Part shown: in pieces, positions 44,392 to 53,254 of the stretch | Layout: each line of letters begins with the position of its first letter | Numbering within the stretch: position 1 is the first letter of the stretch | From: Salinispirillum sp049115955 | GTDB lineage: Bacteria > Pseudomonadota > Gammaproteobacteria > Pseudomonadales > Natronospirillaceae | Reading direction: 5' to 3' | Length of the DNA: 64,000 nucleotides | Assembly: GCA_049115955.1 (NCBI GenBank) | Contig: JAGDZJ010000017.1 | Coordinates: 1 to 64,000, forward strand | Translations under genes and position numbers: made by a program | The notes under the pieces: generated by a model | What the model saw: the letters and a program-made list of their open reading frames with translations, nothing else | Told to the model about the DNA's origin: nothing | Databases searched by the model: none

Positions 44392-46668
44392 TTATGTCTG
44401 CGGCGCGCGCATGGGCTCCAGTGGCTGGAAGCCCGTCAAACGCGCTAGAATCACTTCCGGCAGTTGCCCGCGACGCACGTTATAGCGTTCCACCGCTTGG
44501 GCATAACCGCTGCGCATAAAGGCCACCTCGTCTTCCATACGCGTCAAACTGTCCATTAAGTGACGCATGGTGCTGTCACCAGCCAAGTCCGGGTAAGCTT
44601 CCCAGCGGGCTTGCAAGGTCTGGTGCAGTTGTTGCTCCGCCTGCATCAATTCAGTGGCATTGCTGGGGGTCAATTCGGGCGCCTCCATTTGCCGACGGAA
44701 CTCCGCCAGTTCTTCCTGTACTTCACGCTCATGGGCTAAATACCCTTTGGCAACGCTTTCCAGCGCCGGTATCAGGTCACTGCGTTTTTTCAGCGCCACT
44801 TCAATATTGGCCCAGGTGCGACGGGCGCGCTGGCGCAGAAACACAAGATCGTTGTACATCAGCACCAGTAATGCCAACAGCAAATACAACAGCGGCATCG
44901 CCGCACAGAGCAGCCACGGCAAAGCGCCAAAGCTGCCCGATTGCCCAGCAATACCCAGCGCCACCCCCACACCGCCGACCAAACTGACGGTCAGCAAGGC
45001 GAAGCCTTGTACCGCCTTGCGCAGCATCAGCTCCCGTTCGGTCAGGTCGCTAACAATAAACGGCTCATCCGTCGCACCAGTGCGGATTTCCAGCTCTGCA
45101 GTGTCGTCCGCTACCTGCGCAGGCCCAAGTACATAGAGCGTGGTGTCGGGCTCTATGCGTGATTCGGTATAACGCAACTTACCCTCGTACTTAACGTCAC
45201 TGTCGCGCAATATCAGATCGCTACCGCGTGGATTCACACGCAACAGAGGCGCGTTGCCTTTTTGCTCAGCATTGGCATCGTTAAGCCCGAATACCGGCAA
45301 GCGGTTGTCGACTGAAATATTTACCCAACGTGTGTTCTTACCCTGCTTACGTTTCTCGTCAATGCGGTAACGATAGGCCAAACATGCTCGACCGCTTAGC
45401 GGCCCGACCAAGGTTTCCTCGTCCGGCAGTGGAGCCGCTTTACCAATGACTTCACTGAGCCCATACGCCAGCCCACCGATGGGCGATGTCGGCAAGTTCT
45501 CTATCATACGTTTTAACGCCATGCGCCGAATGCCGTACCGCGCACCGAGCCCCAACATGCCCAAGCCAACAGAACCAAACAACAGTGAATACCAAAACGT
45601 CAGACGAGTACCGGCAAAGTCTCCTGTCATTTCGGCGGCACTGCTGGCCGAGCCCTGCAGCCGCATCAGCAAATCGGGCTCTACAAACGTCCGCTCGGGC
45701 CATTCAGACACCAAGCGCAACGTACGGACTTGTGCATCCGCTACATACTGGCGAATACCGTTGACACGTTGCTGCTGAGAGGTCGATAAGGCGGCGAGCG
45801 CTTGTGTATCCGGCCACGCCTGCCAATCACCCGTCCAAAAAATCTCTTGCGTCGCAAGCACCGCTCGCACGGCGGAAATGCCCTGCGTCTCGGCTCGTTG
45901 TAAGCGTTCGCTGGCGTCCACCACATCCGCTTCGGCCATGGCGAGGCCCTGATACACCAACAACACCATCAATACCAACGACTGACCGAGCAGAAACACA
46001 ATGGTTTGGTGCACACGCAGCACCACCATAAGGCAATAGACGCCCAATGTCGTGGTCGCCACACCGGCTATCGCCAGCAGCAAACTAAACAATGCTAAAC
46101 GTTGCCGTTCGTGATCCTCGCCGAATGCCGACATCAAGGGGGTATAGCTGCCTGGTTCATTGAATACAACAGTCAGTTCGTCACTCGGTCCACGAGGCAC
46201 AGCCACACCCAGTACAAACAACCACTGACCCGGATCAATACGGTATTCGGAGTAGCGCATATCGCCCGTAGTGACCCTATTCGACAATGGCACATTAGCC
46301 GTAAGCCCAGTGGCATCGATTACAATCGCGCCACTGTCGTCTTCCAGCAAAAAAGTTGTCCAATAAATACGATTGCTGACCGTCCGCCACGTGTAATTGC
46401 CGTCGCTGTCACGCACATGGCGTTCGACGTGGTAGCGGTAGTACAGCGTTGGGGTTTGAGAGTCTGGCGCGGTAAGAAGGTCACTGCCTGACAGAGTGCG
46501 GGCGAAGCCCACTAAATTGACTTCGCCGGGCAAGGCCGCCGCTACCGGCATTTGCGGTAAACGCTCAATCTGGCGAAATTGATTCAGGGTGCTGAACCCT
46601 AAACTGACCAGCCAAAACCCGAAGGCCAGCGCCGCGGCTGCAGCAAAAATGAGTAACGTCCTTTTCAT
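44392..46668 (-). CDS. membrane protein with two GIDE domains and a C-terminal LemA domain
   Basis: 758 residues. A first membrane helix (4-26) is followed by a GIDE-like domain (about 45-170: YYRYHVERHVRD, RVTTGDMRYSEYRIDPGQWLFVLG), then two helices (190-215, 222-245), a soluble stretch, a helix (355-378), and a second GIDE-like domain (about 395-530: CLAYRYRIDEKRKQG, GKLRYTESRIEPDTTLYVLG). Two more helices (553-575, 583-605) lead into a LemA domain (605-750: YNDLVFLRQRARRTWANIEV, LKKRSDLIPALESVAKGY). GIDE is the membrane-side domain of eukaryotic MUL1-type ubiquitin ligases; no RING finger is present here. LemA functions are poorly known. Domain calls are by motif; the combined role is unknown. 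Confidence 0.75.
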   Translation of the reverse strand: MKRTLLIFAAAAALAFGFWLVSLGFSTLNQFRQIERLPQMPVAAALPGEVNLVGFARTLSGSDLLTAPDSQTPTLYYRYHVERHVRDSDGNYTWRTVSNRIYWTTFLLEDDSGAIVIDATGLTANVPLSNRVTTGDMRYSEYRIDPGQWLFVLGVAVPRGPSDELTVVFNEPGSYTPLMSAFGEDHERQRLALFSLLLAIAGVATTTLGVYCLMVVLRVHQTIVFLLGQSLVLMVLLVYQGLAMAEADVVDASERLQRAETQGISAVRAVLATQEIFWTGDWQAWPDTQALAALSTSQQQRVNGIRQYVADAQVRTLRLVSEWPERTFVEPDLLMRLQGSASSAAEMTGDFAGTRLTFWYSLLFGSVGLGMLGLGARYGIRRMALKRMIENLPTSPIGGLAYGLSEVIGKAAPLPDEETLVGPLSGRACLAYRYRIDEKRKQGKNTRWVNISVDNRLPVFGLNDANAEQKGNAPLLRVNPRGSDLILRDSDVKYEGKLRYTESRIEPDTTLYVLGPAQVADDTAELEIRTGATDEPFIVSDLTERELMLRKAVQGFALLTVSLVGGVGVALGIAGQSGSFGALPWLLCAAMPLLYLLLALLVLMYNDLVFLRQRARRTWANIEVALKKRSDLIPALESVAKGYLAHEREVQEELAEFRRQMEAPELTPSNATELMQAEQQLHQTLQARWEAYPDLAGDSTMRHLMDSLTRMEDEVAFMRSGYAQAVERYNVRRGQLPEVILARLTGFQPLEPMRAPQT

Positions 46669-46721
46669 GGTGGCTTTCTCCTATTGTGCTTTTTACCGAC
46701 CAGTGTAGCCGCTGCTGCGGA

Positions 46722-48209
46722 TCAGGTACCGCAGAACGTGCGCCACACCTGTTCTTGCGGTTGGGCAGGCAGTTCCCATGTTTCGTCGTCCGGCACTTCA
46801 AATGGGCGCTGGACTGCTGCCAGCAAAGCATGAAATGGCGCAAAGTTTCCGTCGTCTTCTGCCGCTCGAATCACGCGTTCGACCAAATGGTTGCGTGGAA
46901 TTACTCGTGGATTATGACGTTGCAGCACACTGCGCTGTTGCTCCCGCGTGTTCTCGTCAGCGGCCAATCGGGCGTGCCACTGCGCCAGCCAGTGATCGGT
47001 CAGAAAGCCGGATTCAGCACCCTCGTTCAATAGCGTAGACAAACTGCTAAAGCCCTGCGTGAAATCCACTTTGCTGGTGTGCAGCTGGTTAAGAAAATCT
47101 TGAATCAGCGGCTCGTCGTCGGCACTGACGACACTCAGTCCCAGTTTACGACCCAAGGCCAAACGCCATTGCTCGGCGTGCTGCGCAGCGAAGCGCCCTA
47201 CGATGTCTTCGGCGTGCGGTAATACCGCCTGCGCATCGTCTTCACCCGCCAATAAGGCTTCCGCCAAGCGGGCCAGATTCCATTGCGCAATACGGGCCTG
47301 CTGGTCATACGCGTAACGGCCATCACGGTCAATGGCGCTGAAACTGGCATTGGGCTGATAAGTTTCCATGAACGCGCATGGGCCGTAATCGATCGTCTCG
47401 CCCGAAATACTCATGTTGTCGGTGTTCATCACACCGTGAACAAAACCTAAGGCCTGCCACTGGGCGACCAAGGCCGCTTGGCGTTCCGCTACGGCAGCCA
47501 ACAGCACCATGGATGCTTTGCTCTGGTTACTCGGCGACGCAGCTTGGTAGTGTGCCCAATCGGTTGGATACAGCCGCGCCAAACTATGCTCTACCAAAGT
47601 CTGGATCGCGTCTTTGTCGCCGCGCGCGGCAAAATACTGGAAGGTGCCAATGCGTACATGGCTGCGGGCTATCCGGGTCAGAATGGCGCCCGGCACGGAC
47701 GCATCACGAAACAGCGCTTCGCCCGTGGTCACTGCTGCCAAGGCGCGCGTGGTAGGGACGTTCAGGGCATGCATGGCCTCACTGACCACGTATTCGCGCA
47801 ATACCGGGCCAATGGGTGCACGGCCATCGCCACCGCGTGAGAACGGCGTTCGTCCTGCCCCTTTGAGTTGGATGTCACGTTGAAGCCCCTGCTGATCGAC
47901 GACTTCACCGAGCAAAACAGCACGGCCATCACCCAGTTGTGGGACGAATTGCCCGAATTGATGCCCCGCGTAGGCTTGCGCTAGGGGTTCGGCACCGGGC
48001 AACAACCGGTTGCCGGAAAACACCTCGGCCAAAACAGCGTCATCGGCTTCCGTCTGCATGTTCAGCTCGGCCAATAACGCTCGATTGAGCACAATCAAGG
48101 CGGGTGTGGGCACTCGGACCGGGTTGGCACGGGCGTAGAAATGCTCCGGCAGTTGCGCGTAGGTGTTATTGAACTGGACGGAGATGGGAACTGAAGGGTC
48201 AACGGACAT
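46722..48209 (-). CDS. selO: protein adenylyltransferase SelO (YdiU)
   Basis: 495 residues of the SelO pseudokinase family, which transfers AMP to Ser, Thr or Tyr of target proteins. Signatures: GHQFGQFVPQLGDGRAVLLG, KGAGRTPFSRGGDGRA, LREYVVSEAMHAL, and the active-site MNTDNMSISGETIDYGPCAF. A Cys three residues from the C-terminus (FCGT) stands where animal SelO carries selenocysteine; in bacteria it is the usual Cys thought to respond to redox state. Monocistronic on the minus strand, separated from ilvE by a repeat element. Confidence 0.93.
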   Translation of the reverse strand: MSVDPSVPISVQFNNTYAQLPEHFYARANPVRVPTPALIVLNRALLAELNMQTEADDAVLAEVFSGNRLLPGAEPLAQAYAGHQFGQFVPQLGDGRAVLLGEVVDQQGLQRDIQLKGAGRTPFSRGGDGRAPIGPVLREYVVSEAMHALNVPTTRALAAVTTGEALFRDASVPGAILTRIARSHVRIGTFQYFAARGDKDAIQTLVEHSLARLYPTDWAHYQAASPSNQSKASMVLLAAVAERQAALVAQWQALGFVHGVMNTDNMSISGETIDYGPCAFMETYQPNASFSAIDRDGRYAYDQQARIAQWNLARLAEALLAGEDDAQAVLPHAEDIVGRFAAQHAEQWRLALGRKLGLSVVSADDEPLIQDFLNQLHTSKVDFTQGFSSLSTLLNEGAESGFLTDHWLAQWHARLAADENTREQQRSVLQRHNPRVIPRNHLVERVIRAAEDDGNFAPFHALLAAVQRPFEVPDDETWELPAQPQEQVWRTFCGT

Positions 48210-48274
48210 AAGTAAGATGCGCCACGGTTAAACAGAAGGTGAGTATACCCTACCGACAAATATCTATTAGCAAC

Positions 48275-48358
48275 AGGGGGCACCTAAAGATCCCGGAGGC
48301 GAAAAGCTGGCGTTGTTAAGAATGCCAGCTTGAGAAAAAGGGGCTTTTGGTGCCCCCT
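48275..48358. repeat. dispersed hairpin repeat, copy 1
   Basis: Terminal arms AGGGGGCACC (48275-48284) and GGTGCCCCCT (48349-48358) are perfectly complementary and extend inward with AAAG/CTTT after one mismatch. An inner stem AAGCTGGC (48304-48311) / GCCAGCTT (48324-48331) forms the head. Core words GGAGGCGAAAAGCTGGCG and TTGAGAAAAAGGGG recur at 57114-57259 and partly at 58305-58349. It lies right after the ilvE stop and may double as its terminator. Confidence 0.75.
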
Positions 48359-48361
48359 CCC

Positions 48362-49357
48362 CTACAGGCGTGTTAACCAGCCGTGTTTGTCATCAGCCAA
48401 CCCCCACTGAATATCATTCAGTGCTTGGCGCAGTTTCACCGTCTTCGGCCCTACCGAACCGTCACCCACCATGATTTCTTTGTCATTGTGGATCAACGTG
48501 CCCACGGGTGCCAATACGGCGGCAGTGCCCGACAAAGCCGCTTCTGCACCCGGACGACCCGCACGTTCAACCAGCTCTTCAACTGTTAGGGCGCGCTCGG
48601 ACACGATCATGCCCATGTCGCGTGCTAAAGTCAGAATCGAGTCACGGGTAACGCCGTGCAGGAAGGTTGAGTCCAACGCTTTGGTGATGATCTCGTTGCC
48701 GTCGATCAACAAGAAGTTCGCCGCACCGGTTTCTTGTACATCGCCACCAGGGCAAAACAATACCTGATCGGCTTGAACGCTGGCACGTGCTTTCATGATG
48801 GGTTGCAAGGCACTGGCGTAGTTACCGCCACTCTTCACCATGCCCATGTGGGCTGCACAACGTGCGCCATCTTCTTCCAACAACAAACGCAGTGTTTTAT
48901 CGCCACCGGCAAAATAGTCACCTACTGGCGACAGCAACACATACAACAGCGATGACGCCGTAGGCGCTGCAGCCTTACCAATGGCCGCTTCGGTACCAAT
49001 GTGGGTAGGACGAATGTACATGGAGCCCGGCGGCTCTGGCACGTCAGACGCGAACCGGCCCACCACATCTACGATCATGTCGTGCAACAGCTCGGCCTTA
49101 AACGCTGGTAACGCCAGCAATTCACTGCTTTGGATAAGACGCGCGATATTCCGGTCCATCCGGAAGATATTGACCGAGCCATCGGCATGGCGGAAGGCTT
49201 TTAAGCCCTCGAAACAGGTACTGGAGTAGTGCAGTACATGGGCACCGGGGTGCAATGTCAGGCTGTCGGACGGCACTATTTTCGGCGCGCTCCAATCAGA
49301 TCCGTCAAATTGGGCCAGTGCCATTTCAGGCATAAAAACCGTACCAAACGCTGCCAT
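48362..49357 (-). CDS. ilvE: branched-chain amino acid aminotransferase
   Basis: PLP enzyme for the last step of leucine, isoleucine and valine synthesis; 331 residues, of the class IV fold but the longer (eukaryote-like) subgroup. The PLP lysine lies in GMVKSGGNYASALQP, the phosphate-binding TGAANFLLID follows, and GVTRDSILTLARDMG is a family signature. Early YSSTCFEGLKAFR is also typical. It lies alone on the minus strand; leuA of the same pathway is 11 kb away. The stop sits next to the hairpin repeat. Confidence 0.94.
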   Translation of the reverse strand: MAAFGTVFMPEMALAQFDGSDWSAPKIVPSDSLTLHPGAHVLHYSSTCFEGLKAFRHADGSVNIFRMDRNIARLIQSSELLALPAFKAELLHDMIVDVVGRFASDVPEPPGSMYIRPTHIGTEAAIGKAAAPTASSLLYVLLSPVGDYFAGGDKTLRLLLEEDGARCAAHMGMVKSGGNYASALQPIMKARASVQADQVLFCPGGDVQETGAANFLLIDGNEIITKALDSTFLHGVTRDSILTLARDMGMIVSERALTVEELVERAGRPGAEAALSGTAAVLAPVGTLIHNDKEIMVGDGSVGPKTVKLRQALNDIQWGLADDKHGWLTRL

Positions 49358-49479
49358 AGTGTTTCCTGTTATTCTGATGGTGGTGATTTCGCGCTACCAA
49401 TTAGGCAGAGCGTAATTCTGGGGTTCCATGAGTTTAATGGGCGAAGCTGAACTCGGCAATGGGTAAAGGGCAATGGTGT

Positions 49480-49935
49480 TCAGGTACGCACCGCCGTACC
49501 GTATACAAAGACCTCCAATGAACCAATTCCCGCTTGCCGACCGCGCCCGGAAATGGCTGCGGTTTCAAACTTCAGGTTGTAGACGTGGGTAGCGCCCAGC
49601 GCACGAGCTTGCTCTCGCAGGCGCAATAGCGCTTCACGGCGCGCCCGTTCAAGCAGCGTTTCATAACTGCGCAAGCGACCGCCAAACAGCATACGAATAA
49701 TGGCTAGGAAGCGTTTGAAATAGTCGTGCGAGATCACCACCGAACCCATCACCAGTCCACAATGCGCCATGGATTCAGGACAATGCCGAGAGGCAATGGC
49801 TTTTGGTAAGTCGACAGCCACCTCCGCCACCTCTAACCGAGCAAAATGTTGGCGCTCTAAATACCCACCGACAAAATAACCTGTCAGCAGCAACGCGAGC
49901 GGTGCTAATAAGGGTAATAACGCGTTAAATAACAT
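49480..49935 (-). CDS. membrane-anchored YbjQ-family protein
   Basis: 151 residues: one N-terminal membrane helix (about 5-25) followed by a YbjQ-like domain (UPF0145, also called heavy-metal-binding domain). Recognisable are GSVVISHDYFKRFLAIIRMLFGG, LRSYETLLERARREALLRLREQA, LGATHVYNLKFETAA and the ending EVFVYGTAV. It follows the soluble paralogue by 7 bases, so the two arose by duplication and form an operon. The function of the family is not established despite its name. Confidence 0.8.
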   Translation of the reverse strand: MLFNALLPLLAPLALLLTGYFVGGYLERQHFARLEVAEVAVDLPKAIASRHCPESMAHCGLVMGSVVISHDYFKRFLAIIRMLFGGRLRSYETLLERARREALLRLREQARALGATHVYNLKFETAAISGRGRQAGIGSLEVFVYGTAVRT

Positions 49936-49942
49936 GGCGGCG

Positions 49943-50257
49943 TTACTCCAAGATCACGGCTGTGCCATACACAAAGAGTTCCGACGCACCTTGCGCCACC
50001 GAACTGGTCGAGAACCGTACGTTAAGAATGGCATTGGCACCCAACTGTTCGGCCTGCGCTTGCATGCGCTGCATAGCCTCGTCGCGCGAGTCGTTCAACA
50101 ACTCGGTGTAACCACGCAACTCGCCACCAAAGATGTTTTTTAAGGTAGCGGCAATGTCGCGCCCGACGTGTTTGGCGCGCACGGTACAGCCTTGTACCAA
50201 CCCAAGATGCGTTTTTACGACCCGACCGGGAATGGCTTCGATGTTACTGATCAGCAT
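49943..50257 (-). CDS. ybjQ: YbjQ-family protein (UPF0145)
   Basis: 104 residues, a single YbjQ domain: IPGRVVKTHLGLVQGCTVRAKHVGRDI, IFGGELRGYTELLNDSRDEAM, LGANAILNVRFSTS, and ELFVYGTAV at the end. E. coli YbjQ forms a pentamer; the role is unknown. First gene of a pair with the membrane-anchored paralogue. Confidence 0.88.
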   Translation of the reverse strand: MLISNIEAIPGRVVKTHLGLVQGCTVRAKHVGRDIAATLKNIFGGELRGYTELLNDSRDEAMQRMQAQAEQLGANAILNVRFSTSSVAQGASELFVYGTAVILE

Positions 50258-50577
50258 GGCCTAAGTTCCTTCTTTCTAGAGATAAAAGTAGCAGAACAAT
50301 AACACGGCTCACGAAGCCGGCGAAGTGCCTCTTAGCGCCTGTTTTGAACTAAGCGTAAGCGCGAGGCCATCTGGGCCCGTTGTTTTGGACAAATGTATTG
50401 ATTAATTGACTAAACGCATAAATACCGCCGTTTTAAGGGCTATTTTTCTTTACAGCTCTTTTTCTTACGCCTAAGGTTTAATTGCATTGAGGCAAAAAAT
50501 CCTCTACGCCATAGGGATGCTGCCGCATAGCTGTACCGCGACGCGTCAAAAAAAGAAAAAAAAACGGAGAAGACATC
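50258..50577. other. gene-free region between ybjQ and the universal stress gene
   Basis: 320 bases between divergent genes, AT-rich from about 50390 onward, ending with the GGAGA ribosome binding site of the stress gene. I compared it by eye with glycine-riboswitch features because a symporter lies downstream, and saw none. No clear sigma-70 pair could be chosen among several AT-rich candidates. Confidence 0.4.
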
Positions 50578-51009
50578 ATGGCCAACACGTTCATAGTGGG
50601 TTTCGATGGCACGGATTCGTGCAAGCGAGCCCTCGATTTTGCTGTGACCTGCGCGAAGCAGCAAAGCGGTACCCTACACTTGGTTCATATCCTTGAGTGG
50701 TCGCCCTACACCTTCCTGTCAAAAGACGAATTACGGGAGCGTCACGCACGTAAAGTCGAAGAAGTCGCAAGCGCCGAAAAATTCATCGCACCGACTGTAA
50801 AAGCGCTCAGCGATCAAGGCATCACCGTCACCAGCGAAGTGCGCTACGGCAATCCAACCGAACTGATGTGCGAAATAGCCAAAGAAAAATCTGGGGCACA
50901 GATTTTCGTCGGCCGAAAAGGCGCTTCCAAATTGAAAAATGTATTGGTTGGTAGCCTAGGGCTCTCACTGGTGCAGAGTTCACCCGTACCGGTTACCGTC
51001 GTTCCTTGA
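50578..51009 (+). CDS. universal stress protein (UspA family)
   Basis: 143 residues with a Rossmann-like Usp fold. It opens FIVGFDGTDSCKRALDFAV, and the C-terminal nucleotide loop reads IFVGRKGASKLKNVLVGSLGLSLVQSSPVPVTVV, close to the ATP-binding G-x2-G-x9-G-S/T pattern. It may bind ATP and protect cells under stress. It lies 37 bases upstream of the alanine/glycine symporter gene on the same strand, so co-expression is likely. Confidence 0.9.
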   Translation: MANTFIVGFDGTDSCKRALDFAVTCAKQQSGTLHLVHILEWSPYTFLSKDELRERHARKVEEVASAEKFIAPTVKALSDQGITVTSEVRYGNPTELMCEIAKEKSGAQIFVGRKGASKLKNVLVGSLGLSLVQSSPVPVTVVP

Positions 51010-51046
51010 GCTGGAAAAAACAATAACAACCCGGAGAACACCTCTC

Positions 51047-52561
51047 ATGCCAAAATTATTTAAGCAACTCAGTGCGTTGTTAGTACTGAGTCTCGTTTCC
51101 GCTGGGGCTTTTGCCCAGTCAGGTATTGATGCGGCCATCAGTCGTATCTTTGAGCCGATCGCCAACCCCATTGTTAACATCATCTTCTACTCCGTGCCCA
51201 TCGCGGGTGTGCAGTTTCCATTGATCGTAGGCTGGCTGGTCATCTGTGGTCTGGTCGCCACCTTCTTTTTCCGCTTCGTGCAGTTTCGCGGCTTCAAACA
51301 CGCCATCGACCTAGTCCGTGGCCGCTATTCCAAGCCCGGTGACGCGGGTGAGGTTTCGCATTTCCAAGCTCTGACTACCGCTCTTTCGGGCACGGTCGGC
51401 TTAGGTAACATTGCTGGGGTGGCCGTCGCTGTCTCCATCGGTGGCGCCGGTGCAACATTCTGGATGATTCTGGCGGGCTTGCTCGGTATGGCTTCCAAGT
51501 TCACCGAATGTATTCTGGGCCAGAAGTACCGCAATGAATTGCCCGACGGCAAGGTATCTGGTGGACCCATGTACTACCTAGAGAAAGGCTTGCGCGAAGA
51601 GCGCGGCCTAGGTGGTCTAGGGAAGGTATTTGCGGTAATTTTCGCCATTTGCTGTATCGGTGGCGCACTGGGTGGCGGCAATATGTTCCAAGCCAACCAA
51701 GCGTTTTCACAGATGGTGAACGTCACAGGCGGTGCTGACAGCTTTTTGGCCGATAAAGGCTGGCTGTTTGGCCTAGCCATGGCCGTTATCGTCGGTAGCG
51801 TCATCATCGGCGGCATTAAAGCCATCGGTCGAGTCACAGAGAAGCTGATTCCTTTCATGGCAGGTCTGTATCTTCTGGCCGGTTTGGTCATCATCATCGT
51901 CAACATCGATATGGTTGGCTGGGCTATCGGCCAGATCTTCAGCGGTGCTTTCACTGGTGAAGGCGTAGTGGGTGGTGTACTGGGTGCGCTGATACAAGGC
52001 TTCCGTCGTGCCGCGTTCTCAAACGAAGCCGGTATCGGTTCTGCAGCCATTGCGCACTCAGCGGCAAAAACCAGCGAACCGGTGTCTGAAGGTTTTGTTG
52101 CATTGCTGGAGCCTTTCATCGATACGGTCGTCATCTGCACCATGACCGCTTTGGTCATCATCATCAGTGGTGCCTTGATGACCGACCTGACAGGTGTTGA
52201 ACTGACATCCGCCGCGTACGCTACCGTACTGCCTTGGTTCCCAATTGTATTGGCCGTTGCCGTGGTGTTGTTTGCGCTGTCTACAATGTTCGCTTGGTCG
52301 TATTACGGCTTGAAGAGCTGGACGTATCTGGTCGGTGAAGGCAAAACCAAGGAAAACATCTACAACTTTGTGTTTTGCTTGTTCATCATCATCGGTGCCA
52401 GCATGAGCTTGGGTCCCGTCATCGACTTCTCTGATTCCATGCTGTTTGCCATGGCGATCCCTAACATCATCGGTCTGTATCTGTTGATGCCCGTGGTGAA
52501 GCGTGAAGTGGACAAGTACTGGGCGAAGATTGAAAGTGGCGAGATTGCACGCGTGAAATAA
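51047..52561 (+). CDS. alanine/glycine:cation symporter (AGCS family)
   Basis: 504 residues, about eleven membrane helices, with an N-terminal hydrophobic leader ending near AFAQ that may be cleaved. Family motifs: HFQALTTALSGTVGLGNIAGVA, the FTECILGQKYRN segment, GGPMYYLEKG, and FRRAAFSNEAGIGSAAIAHSAAKT. It imports alanine or glycine with sodium ions. It is co-directional with the universal stress gene and is closed by a strong terminator. Confidence 0.94.
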   Translation: MPKLFKQLSALLVLSLVSAGAFAQSGIDAAISRIFEPIANPIVNIIFYSVPIAGVQFPLIVGWLVICGLVATFFFRFVQFRGFKHAIDLVRGRYSKPGDAGEVSHFQALTTALSGTVGLGNIAGVAVAVSIGGAGATFWMILAGLLGMASKFTECILGQKYRNELPDGKVSGGPMYYLEKGLREERGLGGLGKVFAVIFAICCIGGALGGGNMFQANQAFSQMVNVTGGADSFLADKGWLFGLAMAVIVGSVIIGGIKAIGRVTEKLIPFMAGLYLLAGLVIIIVNIDMVGWAIGQIFSGAFTGEGVVGGVLGALIQGFRRAAFSNEAGIGSAAIAHSAAKTSEPVSEGFVALLEPFIDTVVICTMTALVIIISGALMTDLTGVELTSAAYATVLPWFPIVLAVAVVLFALSTMFAWSYYGLKSWTYLVGEGKTKENIYNFVFCLFIIIGASMSLGPVIDFSDSMLFAMAIPNIIGLYLLMPVVKREVDKYWAKIESGEIARVK

Positions 52562-52585
52562 GCGTTCTTTTTTTCTGCTATACGA

Positions 52586-52607
52586 GCCGCCTTCGGGCGG
52601 CATTTTT
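52586..52607 (+). terminator. rho-independent terminator after the symporter gene
   Basis: Stem GCCGCC (52586-52591) / GGCGGC (52596-52601) with a TTCG tetraloop, followed by ATTTTT. It lies 24 bases after the symporter stop. Confidence 0.9.
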
Positions 52608-52635
52608 ATGCCCATGGATGGGCGGACCGAGAATT

Positions 52636-52750
52636 GCTCCTGCATTCTCGGCATACAGGCTGTCCTAGCCTTATATGCTGGCAACGCACGACGGCATGGA
52701 TGCCGGAGGTAGAGCAATGCAGGAGCGATTGCCGAGGAGCAGTTGCCAGC
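52636..52750. repeat. complex palindromic intergenic repeat
   Basis: Three inverted pairs are interleaved: GCTCCTGCATT (52636-52646) with AATGCAGGAGC (52716-52726), CTCGGCA (52647-52653) with TGCCGAG (52730-52736), and GCTGGCAAC (52677-52685) with GTTGCCAGC (52742-52750). A central palindrome CGGCAT-GG-ATGCCG lies at 52692-52705. The phrase CATGGATGCCGGAG followed by AGGAGC is reminiscent of dispersed intergenic elements common in Gammaproteobacteria; identity is from memory. Confidence 0.6.
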
Positions 52751-52781
52751 GATGTCGCCAATGCTTTGCTTTAGGGTCATT

Positions 52782-53126
52782 ATGATCAGCATGAAAATGT
52801 TCTCTACGTTACTGACCAGTTTAATCTTAACGCCGTTACTCCTGCTAAGCGGTTGCGATAATATGCGCCCGCAACCGATTGAGTCGGCAGTGAGCCATTT
52901 GAGCGAAGCGGAATTAACGAGCCGCCTGTATCGCTCTCTGGATCGGCTGGGCTATGCCGACGGAAAGGTCAGTGCTAACCTCGGGCGTGTGGGTATGCGT
53001 ATGGAATTACGCGACGCGCAAACGTACCTTGAAGCGCTGGAGTATTACGATGGCCCACGGCTGGGGTTGCTAGACCCAAATACCGTAGCAGCACTGGAAG
53101 CCTTTACGGCCGACCACCCACGATAA
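52782..53126 (+). CDS. small lipoprotein with peptidoglycan-binding-like domain
   Basis: 114 residues from the ATG at 52782 (AGGGT six bases upstream); a longer frame from 52743 would start inside the repeat. A lipoprotein signal ends in the lipobox LLSGC. The mature part has a SLDRLGYADGKVSANLG segment and an LLDPNTVAALEAF ending, similar to peptidoglycan-binding type 1 domains, but the match is weak. It lies alone between the repeat and a divergent-style promoter region of the exporter gene. Confidence 0.6.
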   Translation: MISMKMFSTLLTSLILTPLLLLSGCDNMRPQPIESAVSHLSEAELTSRLYRSLDRLGYADGKVSANLGRVGMRMELRDAQTYLEALEYYDGPRLGLLDPNTVAALEAFTADHPR

Positions 53127-53254
53127 CCGCATACCAGTAGCCAGGCGGGCTGTCTGCGCCGGTTGACAAACATCTACCACACCCACGCTTCGTCCTCTTT
53201 TCATTCGTCCGTTTTCTGCGAGAATACGCGGCTAATTTTCGGAGCAGCCGTTTC

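Noticed and set aside
50258..50577. Glycine riboswitch upstream of the universal stress / AGCS symporter operon
   Set aside because: Considered because AGCS genes often have one; the conserved aptamer cores were not found by eye, so no call is made.
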